From Candidatus Accumulibacter sp. ACC003 (GTDB lineage: Bacteria; Pseudomonadota; Gammaproteobacteria; Burkholderiales; Rhodocyclaceae), in assembly GCF_907163085.1 (NCBI RefSeq), contig NZ_CAJQTX010000006.1:248001-312000 (forward strand): a stretch of DNA of 64,000 nt. Direction: 5' to 3'. How positions within the stretch are numbered: the first letter of the stretch is position 1; every line of letters begins with the position of its first letter. The notes below the pieces were generated by a model that was not told where the DNA came from, ran no database searches, and saw nothing but the letters and a program-made list of their open reading frames with translations. A program made the position numbers and the translations under genes. Shown in pieces: positions 26,851 to 36,936 of this stretch.

Positions 26851-27495
26851 ATGCGGAATAAAGACTCGGTGTCGATTTCAGATGTGCTTTTCTCTGGAGG
26901 CCAGCAGCGGGTGCTTGGGCTGTTGTTTGGCCAACCGGATCGGTCTTTCTACGCCAACGAAATTGCAAAACTTGCCTTGACCGGGCGCGGCGCGCTGCAG
27001 CGTGAACTGGAACGAATGACAGCCTCCGGTCTGATCACCATGACACCCATCGGCCGACAGAAACACTACCAGGCCAACCGAAATTCCCCGATCTTCACGG
27101 AACTCCGAGGGATTGTCGTCAAGACCTTCGGGCTGGCCAGTGTCTTACGTGCCGCCTTGTCCGAGTTTGCCGATCTTGTTCGTTGCGCCTTCATCTATGG
27201 TTCCGTGGCCAAGGGCACGGATACTGCGGCGAGCGACATCGACGTCATGGTCATCGCCGGGGGCTTGAGCTACAGTCATCTCTTCGAGGCTCTGGCAAAG
27301 GCCGAGGAGGTGCTGGGTCGCAAGGTGAACCCAAGCATCTACGCCGCAGAAGATTTCTCAAAGAAGCTACGTGGCGACAACCACTTCCTTACCCGCATAG
27401 TCCAGCAACCAAAGATCATGCTCATCGGCGACGACAATGACATCCCGACGGGAAACTCTGCAGAACCTGGCGAAGATCGGCAAGCTCAAGGCTGA
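26851..27495 (+). CDS. HTH-nucleotidyltransferase (MNT-type antitoxin/regulator)
   Basis: The 214-residue protein has a winged-helix domain (about residues 10-90; FYANEIAKLALTGRGALQREL) and a minimal nucleotidyltransferase domain (about 105-200). The catalytic pattern FIYGSVAKGT...SDIDVMVI has the GS motif and paired Asp residues. ATG 26851 is preferred because the palindromic operator sits directly before it; an in-frame start at 26737 is possible. It overlaps the HEPN gene by 59 bp. In HepT-MntA systems the nucleotidyltransferase antitoxin modifies the HEPN toxin; this pair, with an added HTH, is probably of that kind. Confidence 0.82.
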   Translation: MRNKDSVSISDVLFSGGQQRVLGLLFGQPDRSFYANEIAKLALTGRGALQRELERMTASGLITMTPIGRQKHYQANRNSPIFTELRGIVVKTFGLASVLRAALSEFADLVRCAFIYGSVAKGTDTAASDIDVMVIAGGLSYSHLFEALAKAEEVLGRKVNPSIYAAEDFSKKLRGDNHFLTRIVQQPKIMLIGDDNDIPTGNSAEPGEDRQAQG

Positions 27496-27868
27496 GCCCC
27501 CGGATCAGGCCGAGTTCGACGGACTGCTCCGATCAGCCAGGAATCGGCTGCCGGACGCGCAGAACCCTGGACTGAACCCAGAAAGCCGCTTCAGCCTGGC
27601 CTACGACGCAGCACACAGCCTCGCTTTGGCGGCCCTGCGCTGGCATGGGTATCGATCGGAGAGCCGCTATATCGTTATCCAGATTCTGGGCAGCACCGTG
27701 TCCTTGCCGGTAGCCAAGTGGCGTTTCCTGGACAACTGCCACCAGAAGCGTAACCGTGCTCTCTACGATGGCGAGTATGAGGAAGACGAGCCCTTGATCC
27801 GGGAACTGATTGCGGTTGCCAAGGAACTTCAGGCTGCGGTGGAGGCGCTGGGCCCAGTCGACGCCTGA
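27437..27868 (+). CDS. HEPN-domain protein, probable toxin partner
   Basis: The 143-residue, all-helical protein matches the HEPN group (AYDAAHSLALAALRWHGYR and CHQKRNRALYDGEY). The usual RNase motif R-x4-6-H is not clear; instead an H-x2-R-N-x3-Y arrangement is present, as in several HEPN proteins linked to nucleotidyltransferases. Its gene overlaps the HTH-nucleotidyltransferase gene by 59 bp. It could be an RNase toxin held inactive by the partner. Activity is not proven by sequence. Confidence 0.75.
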   Translation: MTSRRETLQNLAKIGKLKAEPPDQAEFDGLLRSARNRLPDAQNPGLNPESRFSLAYDAAHSLALAALRWHGYRSESRYIVIQILGSTVSLPVAKWRFLDNCHQKRNRALYDGEYEEDEPLIRELIAVAKELQAAVEALGPVDA

Positions 27869-28174
27869 TTGTTACTGTCATGTCCCTCGTTAGCAAGGTT
27901 TGCTTGCTGCTCTCGGAATCGATTTCCTTTCTCCTGGCAGCGGTATCGCCGCGTTCCCGCCGAAGCTTTGCTGGCCGAGATCGTCGCCTGGCTGGCGCGC
28001 GTCCTTGCGCTGCCCGGCCACGTCGCTATGCCCGGCATGCTCGGCGGCTCAAGCCCACGAGTGGCGGCCAGCCGTGCCGTGACGATTGGCGCTCGACAAG
28101 TCTGGCCAGGGAGAACCGCCATGAACAGCGATCGCAACAGCAAGGAATCGCAGCATCCGCTTGGCGGCAGCCGT
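27869..28174. other. gap with a duplicated glutathione S-transferase tail
   Basis: Positions ~27988-28060 repeat the 3' end of the GST gene (TGGCTGGCGCGCG...CCCGGCATGCTC). About 100 bp of unrelated sequence (about 28062-28165) then separates it from the end of the dehydrogenase gene. Together with 25990-26295 this marks a duplication flanking the MNT/HEPN island. Confidence 0.7.
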
Positions 28175-29311
<1,137 letters not shown>

Positions 29312-29500
29312 GTCGGTTCCTCGCCTCGTCAGTAGTGTGCCGGCAGGCCGCGTTCTCCGGGGCCGCGCCGGCCCGGCGCCGGCGGCCAGTGTGCCAGTTC
29401 TTCGCGCTCTTGCGAATGCCGCCTTCGGCCAGGGCAGCCGGGGCATGCGCCAGCACTCGATATCGGCGATACTTGCGGCTTGACAATGGCGGAGAAGACG

Positions 29501-30331
29501 ATGAAACGAAACACGGTGGTGCATCTTTTCGGCGGCACAGCGCTGGCCGCTGCGGTGCTTTTTGGCGGCGCTGCCCCGGCCTTGGCCGACGACAAGCCGG
29601 CGCCGTCGGCGGCGCCCGCGCAGATGATGATCACGGACGAACGCGCGCTGACGCTGCTGCAGGGCATGAGCGACACCCTGGCGAAAGCGCGAACGCTCGC
29701 CTTCAAGGTGCGCAGCCTGGTGCCGCTGCAAGCGCCGACCGGCCAGTACATCAGCCTTTTCGCCTCGTCGCGGGTGCTGCTGCAACGCCCTGACCGGCTA
29801 TTCGTCGAGTCGCGCGGCGACCTGCTGCCGAACGACCTGTACTACAACGGCAAGACGGTGACGGTGATCGGGCCGGCGAGGAATTTCTACGCGCAGCAGG
29901 AAGTTGCCGGTAGCAGTCTCGACGCCATCCTCGACAAGGAACTGCCAGCCGCAGACAGCCTGGCGCCCTTCGTCGATCTCCTGGTTTCCGACCCCTACGC
30001 GCGCCTCACCAAGGATCTGTCGAGTGCCCTGCTGGTCGGGCAAACGACGATCGGCGGCGTTGCCACCGATCACCTGGCCTTCACCTCGCCGGGTGTCGAC
30101 TGGGAGGTCTGGATCGGCGCGCAGGACAAGCTGCCGCGCCTGGCCGTCGCCTCGTATCGCGGCGCCGAGCGCCAGCCCAGCTTCAGCGTCGAGTTCTCGG
30201 ACTGGCGGCTCAACGCAGCGCTGCCGGCGCGGGCCTTCGACGTCGCCATCCCGAAAGACGCGGTGAAGCTCGACTTCAAGCTGCAAGGCCTGGCACAGTC
30301 CAAACAAGCCGAGAAAGGAGCAATGCAATGA
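29501..30331 (+). CDS. exported DUF2092 family protein
   Basis: The 276-residue protein starts at ATG 29501 (GGAG upstream) with a signal peptide (FGGTALAAAVLFGGAAPALA). The rest matches DUF2092 proteins, which resemble periplasmic lipoprotein-carrier (LolA/LolB-like) folds: RVLLQRPDRLFVESRGD and DLYYNGKTVTVIGPARN, with a late DWEVWIGAQDKLPR. It overlaps the next gene by 4 bp (ATGA). DUF2092 proteins are often encoded next to small Gly/Tyr-rich exported proteins such as this neighbour; function is unknown. Confidence 0.8.
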   Translation: MKRNTVVHLFGGTALAAAVLFGGAAPALADDKPAPSAAPAQMMITDERALTLLQGMSDTLAKARTLAFKVRSLVPLQAPTGQYISLFASSRVLLQRPDRLFVESRGDLLPNDLYYNGKTVTVIGPARNFYAQQEVAGSSLDAILDKELPAADSLAPFVDLLVSDPYARLTKDLSSALLVGQTTIGGVATDHLAFTSPGVDWEVWIGAQDKLPRLAVASYRGAERQPSFSVEFSDWRLNAALPARAFDVAIPKDAVKLDFKLQGLAQSKQAEKGAMQ

Positions 30332-30813
30332 CCCACCTCAAGACCCTGATTCTCGGCGTCGCGGCGACCGCCAGCGTGCTCGTTCCGCTGGCCGACGCGA
30401 ACGCCTGGGTGGCCGCCGGCAGAGGCTGGGGCGGACGCGGCTTCGTTGCCGCGGGTCATCCGTACCACGGTGGCGGCTATTACCATGGCGGCGGCTACTA
30501 CCACGGCGGCTGCTACGGCTGCGGTGCCGCTGCGGGCGCCGTCGCTGGCCTGGCCGTCGGCGCGATGGCCGGGGCCGCGATCGCCAGCGCGTCGCAACCC
30601 GCGGTCGTCGTCCAGCAGCCGGTCTACGTCGCTTCACCGCCGGTTTATGCCGTCCAGGGCAATTTGCCGATCGGCAGCCAGTACGCGGTGTTGCCGCCGG
30701 GTGCGCGCAGCATGACGGTAAACGGCGCGACCTATTACCAGAGCGGGCCAACCTGGTACAAGCCCTACTTCGGCTCGAGCGGCGTCTATTACGAAGTGGT
30801 GCCGACGCCCTGA
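30328..30813 (+). CDS. exported Gly/His/Tyr-rich protein (DUF6515-like)
   Basis: The 161-residue protein has a signal peptide (TLILGVAATASVLVPLADA), then three near-identical repeats (YHGGGYYHGGGYYHGG), a Cys pair (GGCYGCGAA), a hydrophobic Gly/Ala stretch (AAGAVAGLAVGAMAGAAIA) and a C-terminal domain with paired Tyr residues (GATYYQSGPTWYKP, SGVYYEVV) like DUF6515 proteins. The His-rich repeats could bind metal. It is translationally coupled to the DUF2092 gene. Confidence 0.72.
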   Translation: MTHLKTLILGVAATASVLVPLADANAWVAAGRGWGGRGFVAAGHPYHGGGYYHGGGYYHGGCYGCGAAAGAVAGLAVGAMAGAAIASASQPAVVVQQPVYVASPPVYAVQGNLPIGSQYAVLPPGARSMTVNGATYYQSGPTWYKPYFGSSGVYYEVVPTP

Positions 30814-31006
30814 TCGCACGCGTACCCCGGCCAGCGGGCGTGTTGACGCCTGACTGGCGCGGCGCTGGTCGGGGCGTAGTGAATCTTCCCGGCGTTGAAG
30901 CACGGGCGGCTTCGCGGCCAGCGACGAGGCGTTGCGGCGTGACAGCTGCACCGGCTACCATGTGCCTGCTGCAGCTTCACCACTTCGCCTTCTCCTCGCT
31001 CATACC

Positions 31007-31585
31007 ATGACCACTCTAATCCTCGGCATCGTGATCTTTCTCGGCGTCCATTCGGTGCGCATTTTCGCCGACGCCTGGCGCAGCGCGGTGCGTGCGCGCA
31101 TCGGCGCGAACGCCTGGAAGGGCGGCTACTCGCTACTGTCCTTGTTCGGCTTCGTGCTGTTGGTCTGGGGATATGGCCAGGCGCGGCTCGATCCCGTGCT
31201 GCTGTGGACGCCGCTGCTGTGGACGCGCCACCTTGCCGCGCTATTGATGCTGCCGTCGTTCATCCTGCTGGTCGCCGCCTATGTGCCGCAGAACGGCATC
31301 AAGGCGCGCGTGCACCATCCCATGGTGCTGGCCGTGAAGGTCTGGGCGCTGGCGCACCTGCTCGCCAACCACACGCTGGCCGACCTGCTTCTGTTTGGCA
31401 GCCTGCTGCTCTGGGCGGTGCTCGATTTCCGCTCGTCGCGGCAGCGCGACCGTGCGGCGAACACCGTCTATCCGGCGGGCACGCTGAGCGGCACTGTCGC
31501 CACGGTGGCGGTGGGCGCCGTCGCCTGGGCCGTGTTCGCCTTCTGGGCGCACGGCTGGCTGTTTGGCGTGCGGCCCTTCGGCTGA
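31007..31585 (+). CDS. nnrU: NnrU family membrane protein
   Basis: The 192-residue protein has five or six hydrophobic segments and the NnrU family features: GVHSVRIFADAWR near the start, the conserved HHPMVLAVKVWALAHLLANH segment around residues 100-125, and the late WAVFAFWAHGWLFGV. NnrU was named from its link to nitric-oxide metabolism and denitrification; its exact role is unsettled. ATG 31007 is preferred. It lies between the DUF6515-like gene and an RNase Z-like gene, all on one strand. Confidence 0.85.
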   Translation: MTTLILGIVIFLGVHSVRIFADAWRSAVRARIGANAWKGGYSLLSLFGFVLLVWGYGQARLDPVLLWTPLLWTRHLAALLMLPSFILLVAAYVPQNGIKARVHHPMVLAVKVWALAHLLANHTLADLLLFGSLLLWAVLDFRSSRQRDRAANTVYPAGTLSGTVATVAVGAVAWAVFAFWAHGWLFGVRPFG

Positions 31586-31630
31586 CGCGCCGGCGCTGGC
31601 CGGCGAATTTCAGCCACTGCTGCCCTCGAC

Positions 31631-32647
31631 ATGCGCCCCTCTTGCCATCTGCAACTGGTCAATCCACCCTTCGGCGATCCCGGGCTGCACGTCGACTTCT
31701 TGTTCGAAAAGCGCGCGCTGCTCTTCGATCTCGGCGACATCCGCGCGCTGCCGGCACGCCAGCTGCTGCGCGTCAGCCATGTGTTTGTGTCGCACACGCA
31801 CATGGACCATTTCATCGGTTTCGACTGGCTGCTGCGCGTCTCGCTCGGGCGGGCGAACGCGATCGAGCTGTTCGGGCCGCCCGGTATCCTGGCGCAGGTG
31901 GAAGCCAAGCTTGCGGCCTACACCTGGAATCTGGTGCACAACTACGCGGGAAACTTCACCCTGGTGGTCGGCGAATGGCACCCCGACGGCCGCCTCGAAC
32001 GAGCGCGCTTCGCGTGCCGCAAGTGCTTCCAGCGCGAGCCGCTGCCCGCCACTCACTCCCCGGACGGACTGCTCGTCGCCGAGAAGAGCTTCCAGGTGCG
32101 GGCGACTTTCCTCGATCACGAAGTGCCCGTGCTGGGCTTTGCGCTCGACGAGCCGCGGCACGTCAAGGTCTGGAAGAACTGCCTGGAAGAGATGGGGCTG
32201 CAAGTTGGCCCGTGGTTGCAAGCGCTCAAGCAGGCCGTCCTTGCTGGCGCGGCTGACGATACGCCGGTGCGTGCGTTGTGGAAGAGCGAGGGCCGCACGG
32301 TCGAGCGAACTCTCGCGCTCGCCGACCTCGAAGCGGCGCTGACGATCGTCCCCGGCAGCCGCATCGCCTACGTCACCGACGTCGTTTATCACGCAGAAAA
32401 CGTCGAGCGCATCGTGACGCTGGCGCGCGACGCCGACGTGCTGTTCATCGAAGCCGTCTTCCTCGACGAGGACGCCGCGCAGGCGGCGCGCAAGTTTCAC
32501 CTGACGGCAAAGCAGGCCGGAAGCATTGCCCGCGCGGCGGCGGCACGGCAGGTGATCCCGTTTCATTTTTCACCACGCTACGAGAAGCGGGAAGCCGAGT
32601 TGCGCGCGGAGTTGGCACAGTCGGTACAGTCGTTCGGCGCTGGCTAG
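31631..32647 (+). CDS. RNase Z-like metallo-beta-lactamase-fold hydrolase
   Basis: The 338-residue protein has the metal-binding motif SHTHMDHF (HxHxDH) at residues ~56-63, a second ligand region around FLDHEVPVLGF, and a late YVTDVVYH plus IPFHFSPRY. This is the RNase Z/ElaC-like branch, which matures tRNA 3' ends or acts on other phosphodiesters. It differs from classical tRNase Z in having a Cys pair (CRKC, residues ~134-137). An arylsulfatase-like or other role cannot be excluded. Confidence 0.75.
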   Translation: MRPSCHLQLVNPPFGDPGLHVDFLFEKRALLFDLGDIRALPARQLLRVSHVFVSHTHMDHFIGFDWLLRVSLGRANAIELFGPPGILAQVEAKLAAYTWNLVHNYAGNFTLVVGEWHPDGRLERARFACRKCFQREPLPATHSPDGLLVAEKSFQVRATFLDHEVPVLGFALDEPRHVKVWKNCLEEMGLQVGPWLQALKQAVLAGAADDTPVRALWKSEGRTVERTLALADLEAALTIVPGSRIAYVTDVVYHAENVERIVTLARDADVLFIEAVFLDEDAAQAARKFHLTAKQAGSIARAAAARQVIPFHFSPRYEKREAELRAELAQSVQSFGAG

Positions 32648-32668
32648 CCGCGCGGCTCGTCAATCGCG

Positions 32669-32740
32669 GCTGAGCGTCTGGCGCGCTGGCCTTCGCCATC
32701 GACAAGCGCTAGCCGCCGGCAGTGCCACGCGACGCTCAGC
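32669..32740. terminator. long inverted repeat between convergent genes
   Basis: GCTGAGCGTC (32669-32678) and GACGCTCAGC (32731-32740) form perfect 10-bp arms around ~52 bp. The right arm overlaps the stop codon of the antiporter gene. Placement between converging genes suggests a terminator. Confidence 0.45.
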
Positions 32741-34580
32741 TATCGTCCGACGCTGGCTCTTTCTGTCGCTGGCGCTGGCGCGCGGCACGTTCCAGCCGCT
32801 CCTGCGCCATCTGTTCCTCGAGTTGCTGGCGGCCCTGCTTGACGACGGCGATCATCCGGGCGCGGTCCTGGTGGTGGGGATGCAGAAGTTCGAAGAGCTC
32901 CAGGTTGTGGGTGCGGAAACGTGTCGTCGTCAGCTGTGCGTCCGCGGCCGAATGGCCGAGCACCTCGAGCACTTCGCGCGCACTGCACAGACTTGCTTCG
33001 AATAACTCGCGCTGGACGCGCATCACCTGGTGGTCACGCAACTGGTTCCAGTGGGTGACGTCGCGCGCCCGCGCGACGATTTCCAGATTCGGGAAATGTT
33101 CGCGCACCAGGTCGACGATCTTCAGCGATTGTTCGACATCGTCGACCGCCAGCACCAGCACCCGCGCACTCGCCGCACCGGCCGTACGCAGCAGGTCGAG
33201 CCGCGACGCGTCACCATAAAAAACGCGGTAACCGAAGCTGCGCGCGGCCTCGACCATTTCCGCGTCGTGGTCGAGAATCGTGCACGCGACGCCCTCGGCG
33301 AGCATCACGCGGGTGACGATCTGCCCGTAACGCCCGAAGCCGGCGATCAGGATCGGCGCGTCCTGGGCTTCCGAGATTTCTTCAAGAGCAACCTGCCGCC
33401 GGCTCGCGTAACGCGGCAGCAGCCATTTGTCGACGGCCACCAGCAACAAGGGCGAGACCAGCATCGAGACCGCCACCGCACCGATCAGCAGCGACGCCGT
33501 TTCCGGTGCAAAGACACGCGCGCCAGCCGCCGCCTGAAAGACCACGAAGGCGAATTCCCCACCCTGCGCGAGCAATAGCGTAAACACCGGCCGGTCCTGG
33601 AACGGCACCCCCATCTTCCACGCGAGCGTATAGATGACCGCCAGCTTGAGGACCAGGAAACCGACGACGATGGCGGTCATCAGCAGCGGCGAGGCGATCA
33701 ACACGCCGAAGTCGATGCTCATCCCGACAGCGATGAAAAACAGCCCCAGCAGCAGGCCCTTGAAGGGTTCGATGTCGGTTTCCAGCGCCCGTCGGTATTC
33801 ACTCTCGGCCAGCAGAACCCCGGCCAGAAAGGCGCCGAGCGCCATCGACAGCCCGACCTGATGCATCAGTCCGGCGATACCGACGACCAGTAGCAGCGAC
33901 GCCGCCGTGAAGATCTCCGGCGTCCGCGAGCACGCGATCCAACGCAAGAGCGGGCGCACCAGCAAGCGTCCGCCCAGCACGATGGCGGCGATGACGCCGA
34001 CAATCCTGGCGGCCTCGACTCCGTGGTTGACGGGTGCGCTGCCGACATCGCCAACGACGCCGGTCGCCAGCAAGGGCAGCAGCGCCAGGATCGGGATCGC
34101 CGCGACGTCCTGGAACAGCAGAATGGCAAAAGCCGAGCGGCCGCTGGAAGTCGGCATCAGATTGCGCTCGCCCATCACCTGCAGGGCAATCGCCGTGCTC
34201 GACAGCGCCAGCCCCAGAGCGGCGACGAGGGCAATACGCCAGGGCACGCCGGCGAGGATCGCCAGCGTCGCCAGCACCGCCGCGCAGCCGACAAGCTGCG
34301 CACCGCCCCAGCCAAAGATCGGCCGCCGCATACTCCACAGCCGCTTCGGATCGAGTTCCAGGCCGACCAGGAAAAGCATCAGCACGACGCCAAACTCGGC
34401 GAAATGCAGGATGTCCTCGACGTTCGCGACCAGCCCCAGGCCCCACGGCCCGATGACGATTCCCGCCGCCAGGTAGCCGATGATCGCGCCGAGCCCCAGC
34501 GCCTTGCTCAGCGGTACGGCGATGACTGCCGCACTCAGGTAGATGAAGCTGTTGACCAGCCAGGTCGGTGCGTCGTCCAT
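32736..34580 (-). CDS. Kef/YbaL-type cation:proton antiporter with TrkA-N domain
   Basis: The 614-residue protein has a membrane domain of about 12 segments (residues ~8-395; LGAIIGYLAAGIVIGPWGLG and LFLVGLELDPKRLW are CPA2 motifs) and a cytosolic TrkA-N/RCK domain (about 415-535; LIAGFGRYGQIVTRVMLAEG binds a nucleotide). The C-terminal ~60 residues are charged and helical. It would export K+ or another cation in exchange for protons under RCK control. The KefB/KefC ancillary subunit KefG/KefF is not encoded nearby, so a YbaL-like member is more likely. Confidence 0.9.
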   Translation of the reverse strand: MDDAPTWLVNSFIYLSAAVIAVPLSKALGLGAIIGYLAAGIVIGPWGLGLVANVEDILHFAEFGVVLMLFLVGLELDPKRLWSMRRPIFGWGGAQLVGCAAVLATLAILAGVPWRIALVAALGLALSSTAIALQVMGERNLMPTSSGRSAFAILLFQDVAAIPILALLPLLATGVVGDVGSAPVNHGVEAARIVGVIAAIVLGGRLLVRPLLRWIACSRTPEIFTAASLLLVVGIAGLMHQVGLSMALGAFLAGVLLAESEYRRALETDIEPFKGLLLGLFFIAVGMSIDFGVLIASPLLMTAIVVGFLVLKLAVIYTLAWKMGVPFQDRPVFTLLLAQGGEFAFVVFQAAAGARVFAPETASLLIGAVAVSMLVSPLLLVAVDKWLLPRYASRRQVALEEISEAQDAPILIAGFGRYGQIVTRVMLAEGVACTILDHDAEMVEAARSFGYRVFYGDASRLDLLRTAGAASARVLVLAVDDVEQSLKIVDLVREHFPNLEIVARARDVTHWNQLRDHQVMRVQRELFEASLCSAREVLEVLGHSAADAQLTTTRFRTHNLELFELLHPHHQDRARMIAVVKQGRQQLEEQMAQERLERAARQRQRQKEPASDDS

Positions 34581-35329
34581 GGTCGATTCTCGGGGTGTGA
34601 TCGAAAGCATCCGCGAGCCTCTTGCAGGGCTCGCGCTGCTGCGTGGTTCCAGTTGCTGCCGACAAAATTTGCCGACGCCGCTGGCCAATGGCTGAGAAAA
34701 GCGTTTCTCGAGACCGCTATCGCGATGTTGGCATGAAAGCCACCAGCCAACGCGAAGCGATCATACAAGACCTTGGGCTGCCAATCCGCTAGCGAGCCAG
34801 CAAGCGCAGCGTGTTGCCGCTCGACGACAGGCTACTGCTGGCGATCCGCCCGCGCAGCGCTCTCTGCGCTGCCGACAACTCGCGGCCGACGGCGGTGGCC
34901 AGCGCCGGGTAGCTTCCGTCAACGTCGGCAGCGTCCGCCGCGCCACGCCTGAACTCGTCCTGCGTAGCGCGCTGATCTGGGTAAGCATCGGATCAGAAAT
35001 TTGCCGCTGGCGTGGTGTTGGAGGCTGGGGGCGCAAGCCAATTTCCCACGCCGAAAGGGTTTCGCGCTGGTTTCAAGCCTGCCGAGACGCTCGTCGCGAA
35101 TGCCGCAACACGACACCAGGCGGCGCGTCATTGCGAGGAGGCAAAGCCGACGTGGCAATCCAGTTCCATCGTCTCACTACTCTTGCCCCGCATCGACAAG
35201 GCGTAGGCCAAACGTCTGGATTGCCGCGTCGGCTGCGCCTCCTCGCAATGACGATGGGAGGGGGCAGACGCTGCGGCTTGTTGTCGCTCCAGAACATGTA
35301 GTGGTCAAACAATTCCGGACGCCGCAACG
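34581..35329. other. 749-bp gap with a palindromic repeat and no recognisable gene
   Basis: It separates the antiporter gene from parDE and marks the change from backbone to accessory DNA. The only clear structure is the inverted repeat at 35127-35252; open frames here lack coding character. Confidence 0.5.
35127..35252. repeat. large inverted repeat (GTCATTGCGAGGAGGC type)
   Basis: Two ~37-bp arms (about 35127-35163 and 35216-35252) are inverted copies with three mismatches; each starts or ends with GTCATTGCGAGGAGG and contains GGCAATCCAG. Repeats of this general sequence are scattered between genes in many bacteria. Confidence 0.75.
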
Positions 35330-35623
35330 TCACCGGTGAAACGCTGTCGCCACGTCACGAGCGCTGTGCAGGACACGCGCAATTCGAACACCGTCCTCAT
35401 CTTTCCGGTAGAAAATAAGGTAACGCCCGTGCGGCAGTACTCGCACGCCATCGCCCAGCTCGGGGCGCGGCGCACCGATACCCGGCTGAACGGTGAGCCT
35501 GCCGCAATCCGCTTCAAGTTCATCGACGAACGATTTCGCACGAGCCGGATTGTCCTGGGCAATGAAAGCGGTGATTTCGATCAGGTCGAGCTGGCTCTCA
35601 GGCGAGAACTCCAGACGCATCAC
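35330..35623 (-). CDS. parE: ParE-type toxin
   Basis: The 97-residue protein is a RelE/ParE-superfamily toxin: SPESQLDLIEITAFIAQDNP forms the first helices, and RVLPHGRYLIFYRK is the conserved strand region, followed by RIARVLHSARD. ParE toxins block DNA gyrase. The start overlaps the parD stop by 4 bp, and the antitoxin gene comes first, as usual. With the Doc module near 58 kb it brackets the mobile region. Confidence 0.88.
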   Translation of the reverse strand: MMRLEFSPESQLDLIEITAFIAQDNPARAKSFVDELEADCGRLTVQPGIGAPRPELGDGVRVLPHGRYLIFYRKDEDGVRIARVLHSARDVATAFHR

Positions 35624-35886
35624 TCGCCCTCACCGGCGGCAATTTCGTCGATCCGCCGCCGCAAGTTCTCGAACACCTGCCCGGCAGGAATCCCCGGTCT
35701 ACCGTCCATGCCTCTCTGCACTTCGGCCCGTAGCGCCTCAAGCTTGAGGGCTCGCAGCTTTTCCTGGTCTTCGAGCATCCGCAGGCCTTCGCGGACGACC
35801 TCGCTGGCGTTGTTGTACCGCCCCGACGAGAGTTGCGACTTCACGAACTCTTCAAAGTGGGAGCCGAGCGCGACACTGGTTGGCAT
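35620..35886 (-). CDS. parD: ParD-type antitoxin
   Basis: The 88-residue protein has an N-terminal ribbon-helix-helix (MPTSVALGSHFEEFVKSQ then GRYNNASEVVREGLRMLE) and a charged C-terminal part that would wrap ParE. It is encoded directly upstream of, and overlapping, parE. It should bind its own promoter within the ~110 bp before 36000. Confidence 0.88.
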   Translation of the reverse strand: MPTSVALGSHFEEFVKSQLSSGRYNNASEVVREGLRMLEDQEKLRALKLEALRAEVQRGMDGRPGIPAGQVFENLRRRIDEIAAGEGE

Positions 35887-36019
35887 ATCAGACCTCCAAC
35901 GAATAGTTGGACGAAGCCGCTACGCGGAGGAAACCCCGGTGCTGTCGTCGCGTTGACTCAAGATGTGACCTCGCCCCTCATCCGAGGGATGTTCATGACG
36001 AATGCGAGGTTACCGCAAG

Positions 36020-36936
36020 ATGGAAGAGATGTCCCCTGTCGCAACGACGATTTTTGACACGAACTACGAGCTGCACCAGAAGCACCTGAAGCTCAAGGGC
36101 TTGCAGCCGAAGACGATCGACGCGTATTCGCGCGCGGTCCGCCGGGTGGGAGATTACTTCGCTCATCAGATCGACGATCTGAGCGAGGCCGACCTGTTGG
36201 ATTACTTCGCCGACCTGCGTGAGACGCACTCCTGGAGTTCGCTCAAGCTCGATCTGTACGGGCTCAAGTTCTACTACGAGCACGTGCTGAAGAAACCCTG
36301 GGTGGCGCCCGGTCTGATCAAGCCGCCGCGCTCGCTGCGCCTGCCGGACATCGTCACGGTCGAGGAGACCGAGCGTATTTTCCTGGCCACGCAGGTGCTC
36401 AGTTACCGGGTCTTCTTCTTCACCCTCTACAGTCTCGGCCTGCGCCTGGGCGAAGGCTTACGGCTGACGGTCGCCGACATCGACGGCGCGCGCGGGCGGG
36501 TGCATATCCGGGATGCCAAGGGCAACAAGGATCGCCTGGTGCCGCTGCCGACGGCCACCTACCGACTCCTGCGTTGTTTCTGGCAGCGCCACCGTAATCC
36601 CGTTCTGCTGTTTCCCAATCGCCGCGGCGGCTCGGCGGGCGCACGCACGGCCAGGACGCCGCTCGACCGCGGCGGCGTTCAGAAAGCACTGAAAGCGGTG
36701 GTCGAATCCTGCGGGCTAAAAAAAACATTTCGCCGCACAGCTTGCGTCACGCCTATGCCACGCACCTGATCGAGGCGGGCGTCGAGCTCACCGAGGTGCA
36801 GAGTATTCTCGGCCATCACTCGATTCTCACGACGGTTCGCTACACCCATCTGACGGATCAAAGCCGGCATCACGCCATCGACCGCATCAACGCGCTGATG
36901 GACCGCTTTTGTCTGAGCAAGGGGACGCCGCGATGA
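36020..36936 (+). CDS. tyrosine recombinase of the IS91-like element, -1 frameshift at an A8 run
   Basis: The first frame (from 36020, or 36002) encodes a SAM-like N-terminal domain and the start of the catalytic domain, with the first Arg in SLGLRLGEGLRL. At the run of eight A (36718-36725) the frame must shift by -1 to continue: the shifted frame reads NISPHSLRHAYATHL (HxxR), then GHHSILTTVRYTHL with the nucleophile Tyr, to TGA 36936. Without the shift the protein ends at 36769 with an unrelated tail. The joined product is ~305 residues and normal. The run fits the A-AAA-AAx slippery pattern or transcript slippage, but a simple one-base indel is also possible. Confidence 0.75.

Noticed and set aside
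30460-30520. CRISPR-like or minisatellite array
   Set aside because: The repeats are short coding repeats (YHGGG) within the Gly/His/Tyr-rich exported protein; no spaced repeat array occurs in the window.
34761-35206. Small genes in the gap before parDE
   Set aside because: The frames lack ribosome-binding sites and recognisable motifs, and one runs across the palindromic repeat.
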